NCBI RefSeq assembly: GCF_014648895.1
Contig: NZ_BMRZ01000004.1
Location: 186,001-250,000 of the forward strand
Direction: 5' to 3'
Source of the DNA: Streptomyces tanashiensis
GTDB taxonomy: Bacteria > Actinomycetota > Actinomycetes > Streptomycetales > Streptomycetaceae
Length of the DNA: 64,000 nucleotides
Part shown: piece by piece, positions 15,500-23,515 of the stretch
Layout: each line of letters begins with the position of its first letter
Position numbering within the stretch: the stretch's first letter is position 1
Notes under the pieces: model-generated
Told to the model about the DNA's origin: nothing
The model's database searches: none
What the model saw: the letters and a program-made list of their open reading frames with translations, nothing else
Translations under genes and position numbers: made by a program

Positions 15500-18207
15500 G
15501 CCCGGACGTCGGCGTCCGGGTCGTCGGCCGCCCCGGCGAGCGCGGCGCGTGCGGCCGGTTCGGCCCGGTGGGCCAGGAGCGACAGGACGGCGGCCTTGCG
15601 CACGTCCGCGTTCGGATCGGCGAGCGCCCCCGCCAGCGCGGGGACCGCGAGGCCCGGCGGGGCCGCCCGGAGCGCGGTGGCCGCCCCGGACCGCACCTGC
15701 CAGGCGCCGTCGCCGAGCGCCGCGCCCGCCCCCGCCGCGTACGACGGAGGGCAGCCGGTGCCCGCGAGCGCGGCCAGGGCCGCGCCCCTCACCAGGGGGT
15801 CGGGGTCGTCGAGCAGCGGCGCCAGCGGCTCCGGCGCGGGAGCCCGTACGGCCGCGAGTCCACGGGCCACCGCGACCCGGACCTCGCGTGCCGGGTCGGC
15901 GGCGGCCCGCCCGAGCTCGGTGACCGCGTCCACCGAGACCAGGGCCCGTACGGCCTGGACGCGCACCTCCACGGCGGCGTCGCCGAGCGCTCCCGCGTAG
16001 AGCGGGGCGTCCCCGAGGCGCAGGGCCCGCAGGACGTCGAGCGCGGCGGCGCGCACGGCCGGATCGGGCACGCCGAGGGCCTCCCGGAGCCCTTCCCCGA
16101 GCGCGGGTTCGGCGGGGAGGACCTCGACGAGCTCCCGCAGGGCGGCCGCGGCGGCGGCCCGGACCGGCGCCGCTCCGTCTCGCAGCCGTGCGGCGAGCAC
16201 GGGACCGACGCCGGCGGGCGCGGTCTCCCCGAGCGCGGTGACGGCGGCGGCCCGCACGGACGGATCGGCGTCGTCCAGGTAGGGGCCGAGGGCCTCCAGG
16301 TCGGGGGAGTCCTCGACGAGCGCGAGCAGCCGGAGCAGCCGGGGGTGGGGTCCGGTGGGCGCGGGGACCCCGGCGGGCGAGCCGGAGGCGGCCGGACGGG
16401 GAACCACGGCCGCCGGGGCCGCGTCCCGCGCTCCGGCCGTGGCCACCGGCACGAGCGCCACCTCGCCCAGGTGCCGCTCGGGGCCGCCGGGCGGGGCGAA
16501 CTCCGGCACCGGCACGAGGTACGGTTCGACCGGCCGCGCCGTGAACTCCATCGCCCCGGACGGAGACTTGCGCAGGTCCAGATGGTGCAGCCAGCCCGTG
16601 TCGTCCCGCTCGGGGTGGTCGAGCCGCTCGTGGTAGAGGCCCCAGCGCGACTCCGTCCGGGCGAGCGAGGCCCGCGCCGCCATCTCGGCGCAGTCCCGGA
16701 TGAACGACACCTCCGCGCACCGCATCAGTTCGTGGGCCGTGCGCGCCCCCATCCCGGCGATCTCCGCCGACATCCGGTCGAACGCCTCCACGGCCAGGGA
16801 GAGTTTCGCGCCCGTCTTCGGCGGGGCCACGTAGTCGTTGACGAACCGGCGCAGCTTGTACTCGACCTGGGGCTGCGGCGGACCGTCCGGGTTCCGCAGC
16901 GGCCGGTAGACGAGCTCGTGCGCGGCGGCGATCTGCTCCTGGTCCAGCACGCCGTCGTACGCCCGGTACTGTGACGCGTCCTCGCCGGCCAGGTCGCCGA
17001 AGACGAAGGCCCCGATCATGTAGTTGTGCGGTACGGAGGCCAGGTCGCCGGCCGCGTACAGCCGGGGCACGGTCGTGCGGGCGTGGTCGTCGACCCGTAC
17101 CCCGGAGGCCGAATGGCCCCCGCACAGGCCGATCTCCGAGATGTGCATCTCGATGTCGTGGGTCCGGTAGTCGTGCCCCCGGTTCTCGTGGAACGTGCCG
17201 CGGGTGGGCCGCTCGGTGGTGTGCAGGATCGACTCGACGGCGCCGATCGTCTCCTCGGGGAGATGGCTCAGCTTCAGGTACACCGGGCCCCGGTCCGAGG
17301 CGAGTTCGGCCGCGAACTCGGCCATCATCTGCCCCGACCAGTAGTCGGACTCGACGAACCGCTCGCCGTGCCGGTTCACCTGGTACCCGCCGAAGGGGTT
17401 GGCGACGTAGGCGCAGGCCGGTCCGTTGTAGTCCTTGATGAGGGGGTTGATCTGGAAGCACTCGATGCCGGTGAGCGCCGCGCCCGCGTGGTACGCCATC
17501 GCGTAGCCGTCGCCGGCGTTCGTCGGGTTCTCGTACGTCCCGTAGAGGTAGCCGGAGGCGGGCAGGCCGAGCCGACCGCAGGGGCCGGTGGCGAGGACGA
17601 CGGCCCCCGCGCGGACGACGACGAACTCCCCGGTGCGGGTGTGGAACCCGGCCGCGCCGACGGCCCGGCCGTCGTCCGGGTGGGTGAGCACCCGGACCGG
17701 CATGACCCGGTTCTCGATCCGGATCCGCTCCCTCATCTCGCGCCGCCGCAGCTGCCGGTAGAGGACCTTCTTCACGTCCTTGCCCTCGGGCATCGGCAGC
17801 ACGTAGGAGCCGGAGCGGTGCACCTGCCGGACCGCGTACTCCCCGTGCTCGTCCTTCTCGAACTTCACCCCGTACGACTCCAGGCGCCGGACCATCGCGA
17901 AGCCGCGGGTCGCCGTCTGCCGGACGGTGGACTGGTCGACGAGGCCGTCGTTCGCGCGGGTGATCTCGGCGACGTAGTCGTCGGGCTCGGCCCGGCCGGG
18001 CACCACCGCGTTGTTGACGCCGTCCATGCCCATGGCCAGGGCGCCGGAGTGGCGGACGTGCGCCTTCTCCAGGAGCAGGACGTCCGCCCCGCGCTCGGCG
18101 GCGGTCAGCGCCGCCATCGTGCCGGCGGTGCCGCCGCCGATGACGAGCACATCGCAGGAGAGCTCGGTCGCCGCGGAGAGGTCGGGGACGGTCAGGGGGG
18201 TGTCCAC
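15475..18207 (-). CDS. AprA/fumarate-reductase-type flavoprotein fused to HEAT repeats
   Basis: FAD-dependent oxidoreductase of 910 residues. The N-terminal ~590 residues look like the fumarate reductase / succinate dehydrogenase / adenylylsulfate reductase alpha-subunit family: dinucleotide-binding DVLVIGGGTAGTMAA (19-33), LLLEKAHVRHSGALAMGMDG, VVLATGPCGRLG and the late FAD motif LYAAGDLASVPHNYMIGAFVFG. After a Pro/Ala linker, about 640-905 is a run of HEAT-like helical repeats (DPSVRAAAVTALGE, DPAVRAAALDVLRAL and similar). It is the last gene of the operon, 21 bp after the ABC ATPase. With the upstream ferredoxin it resembles an AprBA pair. The HEAT fusion is unusual for this family. The GTG at 18207 has GAAAGG upstream. 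Confidence 0.85.
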   Translation of the reverse strand: MDTPLTVPDLSAATELSCDVLVIGGGTAGTMAALTAAERGADVLLLEKAHVRHSGALAMGMDGVNNAVVPGRAEPDDYVAEITRANDGLVDQSTVRQTATRGFAMVRRLESYGVKFEKDEHGEYAVRQVHRSGSYVLPMPEGKDVKKVLYRQLRRREMRERIRIENRVMPVRVLTHPDDGRAVGAAGFHTRTGEFVVVRAGAVVLATGPCGRLGLPASGYLYGTYENPTNAGDGYAMAYHAGAALTGIECFQINPLIKDYNGPACAYVANPFGGYQVNRHGERFVESDYWSGQMMAEFAAELASDRGPVYLKLSHLPEETIGAVESILHTTERPTRGTFHENRGHDYRTHDIEMHISEIGLCGGHSASGVRVDDHARTTVPRLYAAGDLASVPHNYMIGAFVFGDLAGEDASQYRAYDGVLDQEQIAAAHELVYRPLRNPDGPPQPQVEYKLRRFVNDYVAPPKTGAKLSLAVEAFDRMSAEIAGMGARTAHELMRCAEVSFIRDCAEMAARASLARTESRWGLYHERLDHPERDDTGWLHHLDLRKSPSGAMEFTARPVEPYLVPVPEFAPPGGPERHLGEVALVPVATAGARDAAPAAVVPRPAASGSPAGVPAPTGPHPRLLRLLALVEDSPDLEALGPYLDDADPSVRAAAVTALGETAPAGVGPVLAARLRDGAAPVRAAAAAALRELVEVLPAEPALGEGLREALGVPDPAVRAAALDVLRALRLGDAPLYAGALGDAAVEVRVQAVRALVSVDAVTELGRAAADPAREVRVAVARGLAAVRAPAPEPLAPLLDDPDPLVRGAALAALAGTGCPPSYAAGAGAALGDGAWQVRSGAATALRAAPPGLAVPALAGALADPNADVRKAAVLSLLAHRAEPAARAALAGAADDPDADVRAYASRAGR

Positions 18208-18228
18208 AGGGTGCCTTTCGGAGGGCTT

Positions 18229-18987
18229 TCAGAGGGAGTCGAGGACGTGGCGGCGCAGCGCCTCCGTCGCCGGGAGGTGCCGGGCGTCCCGCGCGCGCGG
18301 GTGCGGCACGTCCAGGACCTCGCCGGACGCGAACAGGGCGACCCGGTCGCCGAGATGGAGGGCCTCGTCCACGTCGTGCGTGACGAAGACGACGGTCGCG
18401 CCGGTGCCGCGCAGGATCTCGACGAGCAGGTCCTGCATCCCGGCGCGGGTGGTCGCGTCGAGCGCGCCGAACGGCTCGTCCATCAGGACCGCCCGGGGCC
18501 GTCCGGCGAGCGCGCGGGCCAGCTGGACGCGCTGCCGCTGCCCGCCGGACAGCCGGCCCGGCAGCTTGTGGGCGTGCCCGGCGAGCCCGACCCGCTCCAG
18601 CCACTCCTCCGCCGTGGCGCGCCGCACGGCGCGGGGGACGCGGCGGATCGCGAGCGGCAGTTCCACATTGGCGCGGACCGACCGCCAGGGCAGCAGGGCG
18701 TCGTGCTGGAAGACGAGCGCCCGGTCGGCGCCGGGCCGCCGGACCGGCTCCCCGTCCTGGGTGACCCGCCCCTCCAGCGGGGGCAGCAGCCCGGCGAGCG
18801 TCCGGAGCAGGGTCGTCTTCCCGCAGCCGGAGGGGCCGACCACGGTCAGGAGTTCACCGGGCGCGATTCGCAGCGCGACGGGCCCGGAGACGGCGGCGCC
18901 GTCCGGGTGGCCGAGCCGGGCGCCGTGCAGGGCGAGTTCCGCGCCGGTCGGCGGGGCGGCGGTCGGCGGGCTCACGGCAGCGCTCAT
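18229..18987 (-). CDS. NitT/TauT-type ABC transporter ATP-binding protein
   Basis: ATPase subunit of an importer for anions such as sulfonates, nitrate or aliphatic acids, 252 residues. It has Walker A GPSGCGKTT (about 49-57), Q-loop VFQHDALLPW, signature LSGGQRQRVQLARAL, Walker B AVLMDEPFGALD and the switch His VFVTHDVDEAL. The FQHDALLPW and RRHVLDSL segments are typical of the SsuB/TauB group. The start overlaps the permease stop (ATGA), and it is followed by the flavoprotein gene. Substrate not decided by sequence. Confidence 0.92.
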   Translation of the reverse strand: MSAAVSPPTAAPPTGAELALHGARLGHPDGAAVSGPVALRIAPGELLTVVGPSGCGKTTLLRTLAGLLPPLEGRVTQDGEPVRRPGADRALVFQHDALLPWRSVRANVELPLAIRRVPRAVRRATAEEWLERVGLAGHAHKLPGRLSGGQRQRVQLARALAGRPRAVLMDEPFGALDATTRAGMQDLLVEILRGTGATVVFVTHDVDEALHLGDRVALFASGEVLDVPHPRARDARHLPATEALRRHVLDSL

Positions 18988-19856
18988 GGCACCGGCTCCT
19001 TCTCGGGTACGGGGACGACGACGGCGGTACGGGTGGGGGCGGCGTCCGCGGGGGAGCCCGGTGCGCGGGAGGGGACGTCCGTGCCGCGCTCGGCGGGGCG
19101 CGGCAGCCAGGCGGTGACCCGGCGCCCGAGCGCCTCGACCGCGGTGGAGGTGAGCCGGCCCAGGACGCCGATGGTGGCCATGCCGACGAAGACCCCCGGG
19201 TAGTCGACGACCGTGTAGTCCTGCCAGGTGCGGTAGCCCACCCCGTACTCGCCGGAGATCATCTCGGCCGAGATCACACAGATCCAGGCGACGCCGATGC
19301 CCACCGACAGGCCGCCGAAGATGCCCGGCAGGGAGCCCGGGAGGACCACCGAGAACAGCACCCGGGCCCGGCCACCGCCCAGGGTGAGCACGGCCTCCTC
19401 CCACGCCGGGTCCAGCGCCCGCACCGCGTGCCGGGTGGACACGAGGACGGGGAAGAGGGCGGCGGCGCAGGTGATGAAGACGATCCCCTGCTCGTTGGTG
19501 GGGAGCAGCAGGATCGCGACCGGCACCAGGGCGATGGCGGGGATCGGCCGCACGACCTCCACCAGCGGGCCCAGGACGTCGGCGGCCCACCGGGACCGGG
19601 CCACGGCCGTCCCGGCGGCCACCCCGAGGACGGCCGCGAGGAGGAAGCCCAGCGCGATCCGGCGCAGACTGTGGCCGAGGTCCTGCCAGTACGCCTCGGT
19701 GCCGATCCGGTCGGCGAGGGCGGAGGCCACCTCGACGACCGTGGGGAACTGCTCGAACCGCAGCCACAGGTTGACGTCCAGGGACGTCAGCAGCTGCCAG
19801 ACGCCGAGCGCCGCGAGCGGAGAGGCCACCCGGACCAGGCGGCGGCCGAGGCTCAC
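18984..19856 (-). CDS. NitT/TauT-type ABC transporter permease
   Basis: Membrane component of the same importer, 290 residues with six predicted helices. The BPD_transp_1 EAA loop reads WEEAVLTLGGGRARVLFSVVLPGSLPGIFGGL (about 170-201), and WICVISAEMISGEYGVGYRTWQDY matches the SsuC/TauC C-terminal conserved segment. A ~40-residue Pro/Ala/Thr-rich cytoplasmic tail is extra. The GTG at 19856 overlaps the binding-protein stop (GTGA), and the stop overlaps the ATPase start. Confidence 0.92.
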   Translation of the reverse strand: MSLGRRLVRVASPLAALGVWQLLTSLDVNLWLRFEQFPTVVEVASALADRIGTEAYWQDLGHSLRRIALGFLLAAVLGVAAGTAVARSRWAADVLGPLVEVVRPIPAIALVPVAILLLPTNEQGIVFITCAAALFPVLVSTRHAVRALDPAWEEAVLTLGGGRARVLFSVVLPGSLPGIFGGLSVGIGVAWICVISAEMISGEYGVGYRTWQDYTVVDYPGVFVGMATIGVLGRLTSTAVEALGRRVTAWLPRPAERGTDVPSRAPGSPADAAPTRTAVVVPVPEKEPVP

Positions 19857-21196
19857 GAGACCAGCCTCACGGCGTCCGCGTACGCAAGGATCCGGGAGCC
19901 GGCGTGCCCGGAGACGTACCGCTCCGCGCCCTCCCGGGTCACGAAGGCGCGCCACTCGCCGGCGTCCTCGACCCAGACGGCGCGGTCCGCGAACCAGAGC
20001 GTCCCGGTCACCGCGTCCGGCACGTACGCGGCCCGGACCGCGGCCCCCTTGACCGCCTTGAGGAGGGCCTTCGGGCTGTCGAAGGCACGGGTCGCGTCCT
20101 GCCCCTTCAGCCAGAGCTCGGACCTGGCGGCGCCCGCCCTCGGGTACGCGGCGCCCGGCACCGCCCGCCGCAGCGGAGCCGCGTCGACGAAGGCGTCCAC
20201 GTCGACGTCCTTCACCAGGCCCGCCTCCTTCAGGACCGGCACGTCCTCCTTGAGCGCGGCGACCAGCTCGGCGCGGAGCTCCGGGTCGAAGGTGGCGATG
20301 CCCTGGGCGCCGTTGTAGAGGTAGACCACCTCGGCGGGCAGTCCGGTCTCCTTCGCCACCGACTCGGCCGAGGCCACCGGCCGCGTGCGCAGCTCGTCCG
20401 TGGCCCGCCGCTGCGCGCGCAGGAACGCGTCGAGGACCTCCGGGCGTTCCTTCGCGAACCGCTCGCGGACGGTGACCCCGTGGAAGGTCGGCAGGTTCAG
20501 CTCGGCGCCGTCGTACAGCGCGGTCGCCCGGCCCTGGAAGGCGAGCAGACCGGGCCAGGCGACGAATTGGGAGAGCGCGTCGGCTGTGCCCGCCGCCAGC
20601 GCCGAAGCACCCACGCTCGGCTGCTGGTTGACCTTCCGGACGTCCTTCGCGGGGTCCAGTCCGGCTCGCCGCAGGGCCCGGACGAGCGTGCCGTCGGCGG
20701 CCGAGCCGACGCTCGTGGACACCTTTCGGCCCTTGAGGTCCTTCAGCGTCCGCAGCGGTGAACCGGGCGCGGTGACGACGGTGTTGAGGCCGCCGCGCAG
20801 GTTGTACCCGGTCACCGCGACCAGCCGCGTCGGCTCCTTGAGCTGCTTGCCGCGCGCCGCGTTGATGAGCAGCGGGAAGTCGCCCATCGAACCGATGTCG
20901 ATCTTCCCCGCGGTCATCTGCGCGGTGATCGGTGCGCCGGTCGCGTAGTCCTGCCACACGACCTTGTAGGTGACACCGTCCTTCCCGCCGCGCTGCGCGA
21001 GCTCCTCCTCGAAGTAGCCGAGGGAGCGCAGCAGGGTGCCGGCGGTGACGGTGTTGATGGTCTTCGACTGGTAGCCGACGGTCACCGTGACCGTCTTCCC
21101 GTCGGTGGAGCCGCCCGCCCCGTCACTCCCGCAGGCGGTGGCGAGCGGAAGCAGCAGGGCGAGGGGGAGGGTCAGGGCGAGTCTGTGCGACTGCAT
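19853..21196 (-). CDS. NitT/TauT-type substrate-binding lipoprotein with NosL-like C-terminal region
   Basis: Extracytoplasmic binding protein, 447 residues. A signal peptide ends at a lipobox-like ATAC (Cys22). Residues ~35-345 fit the SsuA/TauA fold (VTVGYQSK, IGSMGDFPLLINAARGK, LKDLKGRKVSTSVGSAADGTLVRALRRAGL, FVAWPGLLAFQGRA). The last ~90 residues (LWLKGQDATRAFDSPKALL..., VPDAVTGTLWFADRAVWVED..., AFVTREGAERYV...GSRILAYADAVRL) resemble NosL-type copper-chaperone domains, which is not normal for this family. It lies between the ferredoxin and the permease. The ATG at 21196 is 14 bp from the ferredoxin stop. Confidence 0.85.
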   Translation of the reverse strand: MQSHRLALTLPLALLLPLATACGSDGAGGSTDGKTVTVTVGYQSKTINTVTAGTLLRSLGYFEEELAQRGGKDGVTYKVVWQDYATGAPITAQMTAGKIDIGSMGDFPLLINAARGKQLKEPTRLVAVTGYNLRGGLNTVVTAPGSPLRTLKDLKGRKVSTSVGSAADGTLVRALRRAGLDPAKDVRKVNQQPSVGASALAAGTADALSQFVAWPGLLAFQGRATALYDGAELNLPTFHGVTVRERFAKERPEVLDAFLRAQRRATDELRTRPVASAESVAKETGLPAEVVYLYNGAQGIATFDPELRAELVAALKEDVPVLKEAGLVKDVDVDAFVDAAPLRRAVPGAAYPRAGAARSELWLKGQDATRAFDSPKALLKAVKGAAVRAAYVPDAVTGTLWFADRAVWVEDAGEWRAFVTREGAERYVSGHAGSRILAYADAVRLVS

Positions 21197-21210
21197 GGGA
21201 GTTCGGCCTT

Positions 21211-21438
21211 TCACCGGAGCAGGTAGGGCATGTTGACGGTCACCGCGCCGGTGGGACAGCGGGCGGCGCACGGGCCGCAGTACCAGCACTCGTCCACGTG
21301 CATGTAGGCCTTGCCGTCCTCCTCGCGGATCGCGAGCGAGTCGAGCGGACACATGTCGACGCAGAGCGTGCAGCCGTCGATGCACTTCGACTCGTCGACG
21401 GTCACGGGCACGTCGCCGCGCTGGGGGACCACAGGCAT
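21211..21438 (-). CDS. Two-cluster 4Fe-4S ferredoxin (AprB-like)
   Basis: A 75-residue electron-transfer protein with two cluster motifs: C-x3-C-x2-C-x3-CP (CIDGCTLCVDMCP, about 19-31) and C-x2-C-x2-C-x3-CP (CWYCGPCAARCPTGAV, about 51-66). The extra residue in the first motif and the CWYCGPC segment recall the beta subunit of adenylylsulfate reductase. It is encoded in the same operon as an AprA-like flavoprotein, so it is probably that enzyme's electron partner. The ATG at 21438 follows the GntR gene by 42 bp. Confidence 0.9.
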   Translation of the reverse strand: MPVVPQRGDVPVTVDESKCIDGCTLCVDMCPLDSLAIREEDGKAYMHVDECWYCGPCAARCPTGAVTVNMPYLLR

Positions 21439-21480
21439 GGCTGTCTCCAGGAAAGGGGGTGTACGGGGGAGCCGACGGGG

Positions 21481-22248
21481 TCAGAGGGAGCGGCGGAGCA
21501 CGCCGCTCATGGTGATGCGGTCGCCGCGGAACCGGATGAACTCCAGGTCCACCGGCCGCCCGTCGGGCAGACAGGTCAGCCGCTCCAGCATCAGGACGGC
21601 GGCGCCGCGCGGCGCCTGGAGGACGGCGGCGGAGTGCGCGTCGGCGTTGACGGCCTCCAGGGTGATCTCGGCGTGCCCGAGCGGACCGCCGGTCAGCTGC
21701 TCCAGGAGCCGGAACACATCCGTGTTCTCCAGGTCGCAGCCGAGGAGCTCACCCCCGATGTCCATCGGGAGGTACGACAGGTCCAGTGAGAGCGGCAGCC
21801 CGTTCAGGCGCCGCAACCGCTCGATGCAGAGCACGTCCGTGTGCTCGGGCAGGCCGAGACGGTGGGCCACCGGACCGGGGGCGCCGACCGGGCCCATCGT
21901 CCGGACCTCGTTGGTGACCCTGCCGTGCTCGTGCAGGGTCTCGGCGAGCCCCTGGAGCCGGTCCAGGCCGTGCGGGTACTTCTCGCAGACCACCACCGTC
22001 CCGACCCCCGGCTGCCGGTCGACCAACTGCTCGCCGCGCAGCAGGTCCAGGGCCTGGCGGACGGTGTTGCGGCTGGCCCGGTAGTCGGCCGCGATGACGT
22101 CCTCCAAGGGGAGGACCCCGCCGGGGAAGCCACCCGCCAGGATCTGGTGGCGCAGCAGATCGGCGAGCTGCCGCGCCCGGTCCGAGCGCAGCCGCCGGCG
22201 GCGGGCGGCGGCGACGGGACGGGCGGCGGGAGCGGATTCGGCGGGCAT
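21481..22248 (-). CDS. GntR-family regulator with UTRA domain
   Basis: Probable operon regulator, 255 residues. The winged helix covers about 25-95 (RARQLADLLRHQILAGGFPGGVLPLEDVIAADYRASRNTVRQALDLLRGEQL), preceded by an Arg-rich arm. The C-terminal ~150 residues fit the UTRA/HutC ligand-binding fold (VLCIERLRRLNGLPLSLDLSYLP ... AVLMLERLTCLPDGRPVDLEFIRFRGDR). It is the first gene of the ferredoxin/ABC/flavoprotein operon. A short dyad at 22289-22300, 41 bp upstream, may be its own operator. Confidence 0.88.
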   Translation of the reverse strand: MPAESAPAARPVAAARRRRLRSDRARQLADLLRHQILAGGFPGGVLPLEDVIAADYRASRNTVRQALDLLRGEQLVDRQPGVGTVVVCEKYPHGLDRLQGLAETLHEHGRVTNEVRTMGPVGAPGPVAHRLGLPEHTDVLCIERLRRLNGLPLSLDLSYLPMDIGGELLGCDLENTDVFRLLEQLTGGPLGHAEITLEAVNADAHSAAVLQAPRGAAVLMLERLTCLPDGRPVDLEFIRFRGDRITMSGVLRRSL

Positions 22249-22288
22249 GGCACGGAACGTAGCGGCGGACGGGCCCCGGTGGTGTTGC

Positions 22289-22300
22289 CGCAGTATTGCG
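22289..22300. promoter_or_regulatory. Possible GntR operator
   Basis: CGCAGTATTGCG (10 of 12 bases symmetric), enclosed by GGTGG on one side and CCACC on the other. It lies about 40-50 bp upstream of the GntR start, in the only AT-containing part of the promoter region. Weak evidence. Confidence 0.3.
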
Positions 22301-22415
22301 CCACCTGACACACCCTCCGTACGCCTCTGACCTGCGGCGACGTCCGGGCGGCGGCGAGATCCGCCACCCCGGCGCCCAGCAGGTGGACGGCGGGCCGCCC
22401 ACCATGTGGGAGACG

Positions 22416-23348
22416 TCAGGCGGCCGGGCCGTGCACCTCGGTCCGGAGGGCCACCGAGAGGTGATGGTGCAGGAGGCCGAGGACCGGCTCGTCCGGGGCG
22501 AACAGGCCCGCGGCGAGCTTCCAGTACCGGGGGAGCACGGGGCTGTCGTCCAGGGCGAGCAGAGCGACGAGCCGGCGGCGGAAGGCCGGCGTGTCCGGCT
22601 CTCCGCGCGCGTGGGCGTAGGCGGAGACGAAACAGTCCAGGGCCCCGCCGTCCTGCGGCGCCCGCCCCGCCCGCACCGCGGCCGAGGCCAGCCCGTAGGC
22701 CTCGGCGAGTCCCTCGTACAGCAGGGCCGGACGGTACTCGCCGTCCGGGAGCGGGGGCGAGGGACGGAACCCCGGCCGTTCGAGGCGCGGGTCGGTGACC
22801 AGCGCGTGCAGCCGGGCGAAGGCCAGCACCTGGTCGGGGTCCGGCTCGTCCGGAGGCCGCGGCACCACCGCGTCGAGGACCATGGACACCACCGGCCGCG
22901 GCAGCCGCGCCGGCAGAGCGCGCCGCCAGAACCGGGCCAGGGCGTCCGTGTCGGGAGGGGCGGGCAGCGCACCGAGCAGACGCAGCCGCTCCGCGCGCTC
23001 CCCGGCGGCGCAGTCCCGGAGCAGCTTCAGCGAGGCCTCCTTCCAGCGCAGCGCGACCAGTTGGGAGCCCACGTCCCGCAACTGCCCGGCGACGGCCTCC
23101 TCCAGCGTGTCGTCGGCCCCGTCGCTCTCCAGCACCCGCTCCACCTCGGGCACCGGCAGATCGAGGGAGCGCAGGGACCGGATGAACCGCAGCCGGTCGA
23201 GAGCCTCGGCCCCGTACCGGCGATGCCCACCGGAGCTGCGGCCCGCCTCGGGCAGCAGACCGCGATCGGAGTAGAACCGCACGGTCTTGACGGTCACCCC
23301 CGCCCGCGCGGCCAGCTCCCCGATGCTCCACAGCCCGTCGGACACCAC
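22416..23348 (-). CDS. MerR-family transcriptional regulator
   Basis: A 310-residue regulator. The N-terminal MerR winged helix is clear (WSIGELAARAGVTVKTVRFYSDRGLLPEAGRSSGGHRRYGAEALDRLRFI, about 7-56), followed by the dimerisation helix. The remaining ~190 residues are a large helical effector domain with no motif I recognise. It is divergent from a tandem alpha/beta-hydrolase, whose promoter has the 19-bp spacer and dyad that MerR proteins untwist. Start is GTG at 23348, or the adjacent GTG at 23345. Confidence 0.87.
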   Translation of the reverse strand: MVSDGLWSIGELAARAGVTVKTVRFYSDRGLLPEAGRSSGGHRRYGAEALDRLRFIRSLRSLDLPVPEVERVLESDGADDTLEEAVAGQLRDVGSQLVALRWKEASLKLLRDCAAGERAERLRLLGALPAPPDTDALARFWRRALPARLPRPVVSMVLDAVVPRPPDEPDPDQVLAFARLHALVTDPRLERPGFRPSPPLPDGEYRPALLYEGLAEAYGLASAAVRAGRAPQDGGALDCFVSAYAHARGEPDTPAFRRRLVALLALDDSPVLPRYWKLAAGLFAPDEPVLGLLHHHLSVALRTEVHGPAA

Positions 23349-23445
23349 GAGGTGAACCTCTTTCCGCTCTTCGCGTTCTCACCGGGTCCGATCGCCGTCG
23401 GACCCACCCATTCTGACGTCCGGCCGGGCCGCTTCGACACGGTCC

Positions 23446-23476
23446 TTGAATCTCCCGCAGGGGGAGTTCCTAGCGT
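23446..23476 (+). promoter_or_regulatory. MerR-type promoter with 19-bp spacer
   Basis: TTGAAT (-35, 23446-23451) and TAGCGT (-10, 23471-23476) are separated by exactly 19 bp, and the spacer contains the dyad CTCCC...GGGAG. An over-long spacer with a central dyad is the hallmark of a MerR-activated promoter. It drives the hydrolase gene at 23516, and the MerR gene is divergent. Confidence 0.75.
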
Positions 23477-23515
23477 GACCGCGGGACATCCCCCAGAAGT
23501 GACGAGGAGACGGTC

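Noticed and set aside
14819..18604. A very long frame (1261 codons) on the minus strand overlapping the flavoprotein and ATPase genes
   Set aside because: It is out of frame with both recognised proteins, Arg/Ala/Gly-rich and without motifs. GC bias explains it.
22416..22990. A Cys/Trp/Arg-rich alternative minus-strand frame within the MerR gene
   Set aside because: Typical alternative-frame product of GC-rich DNA; the MerR frame has the conserved winged helix and a ribosome site.
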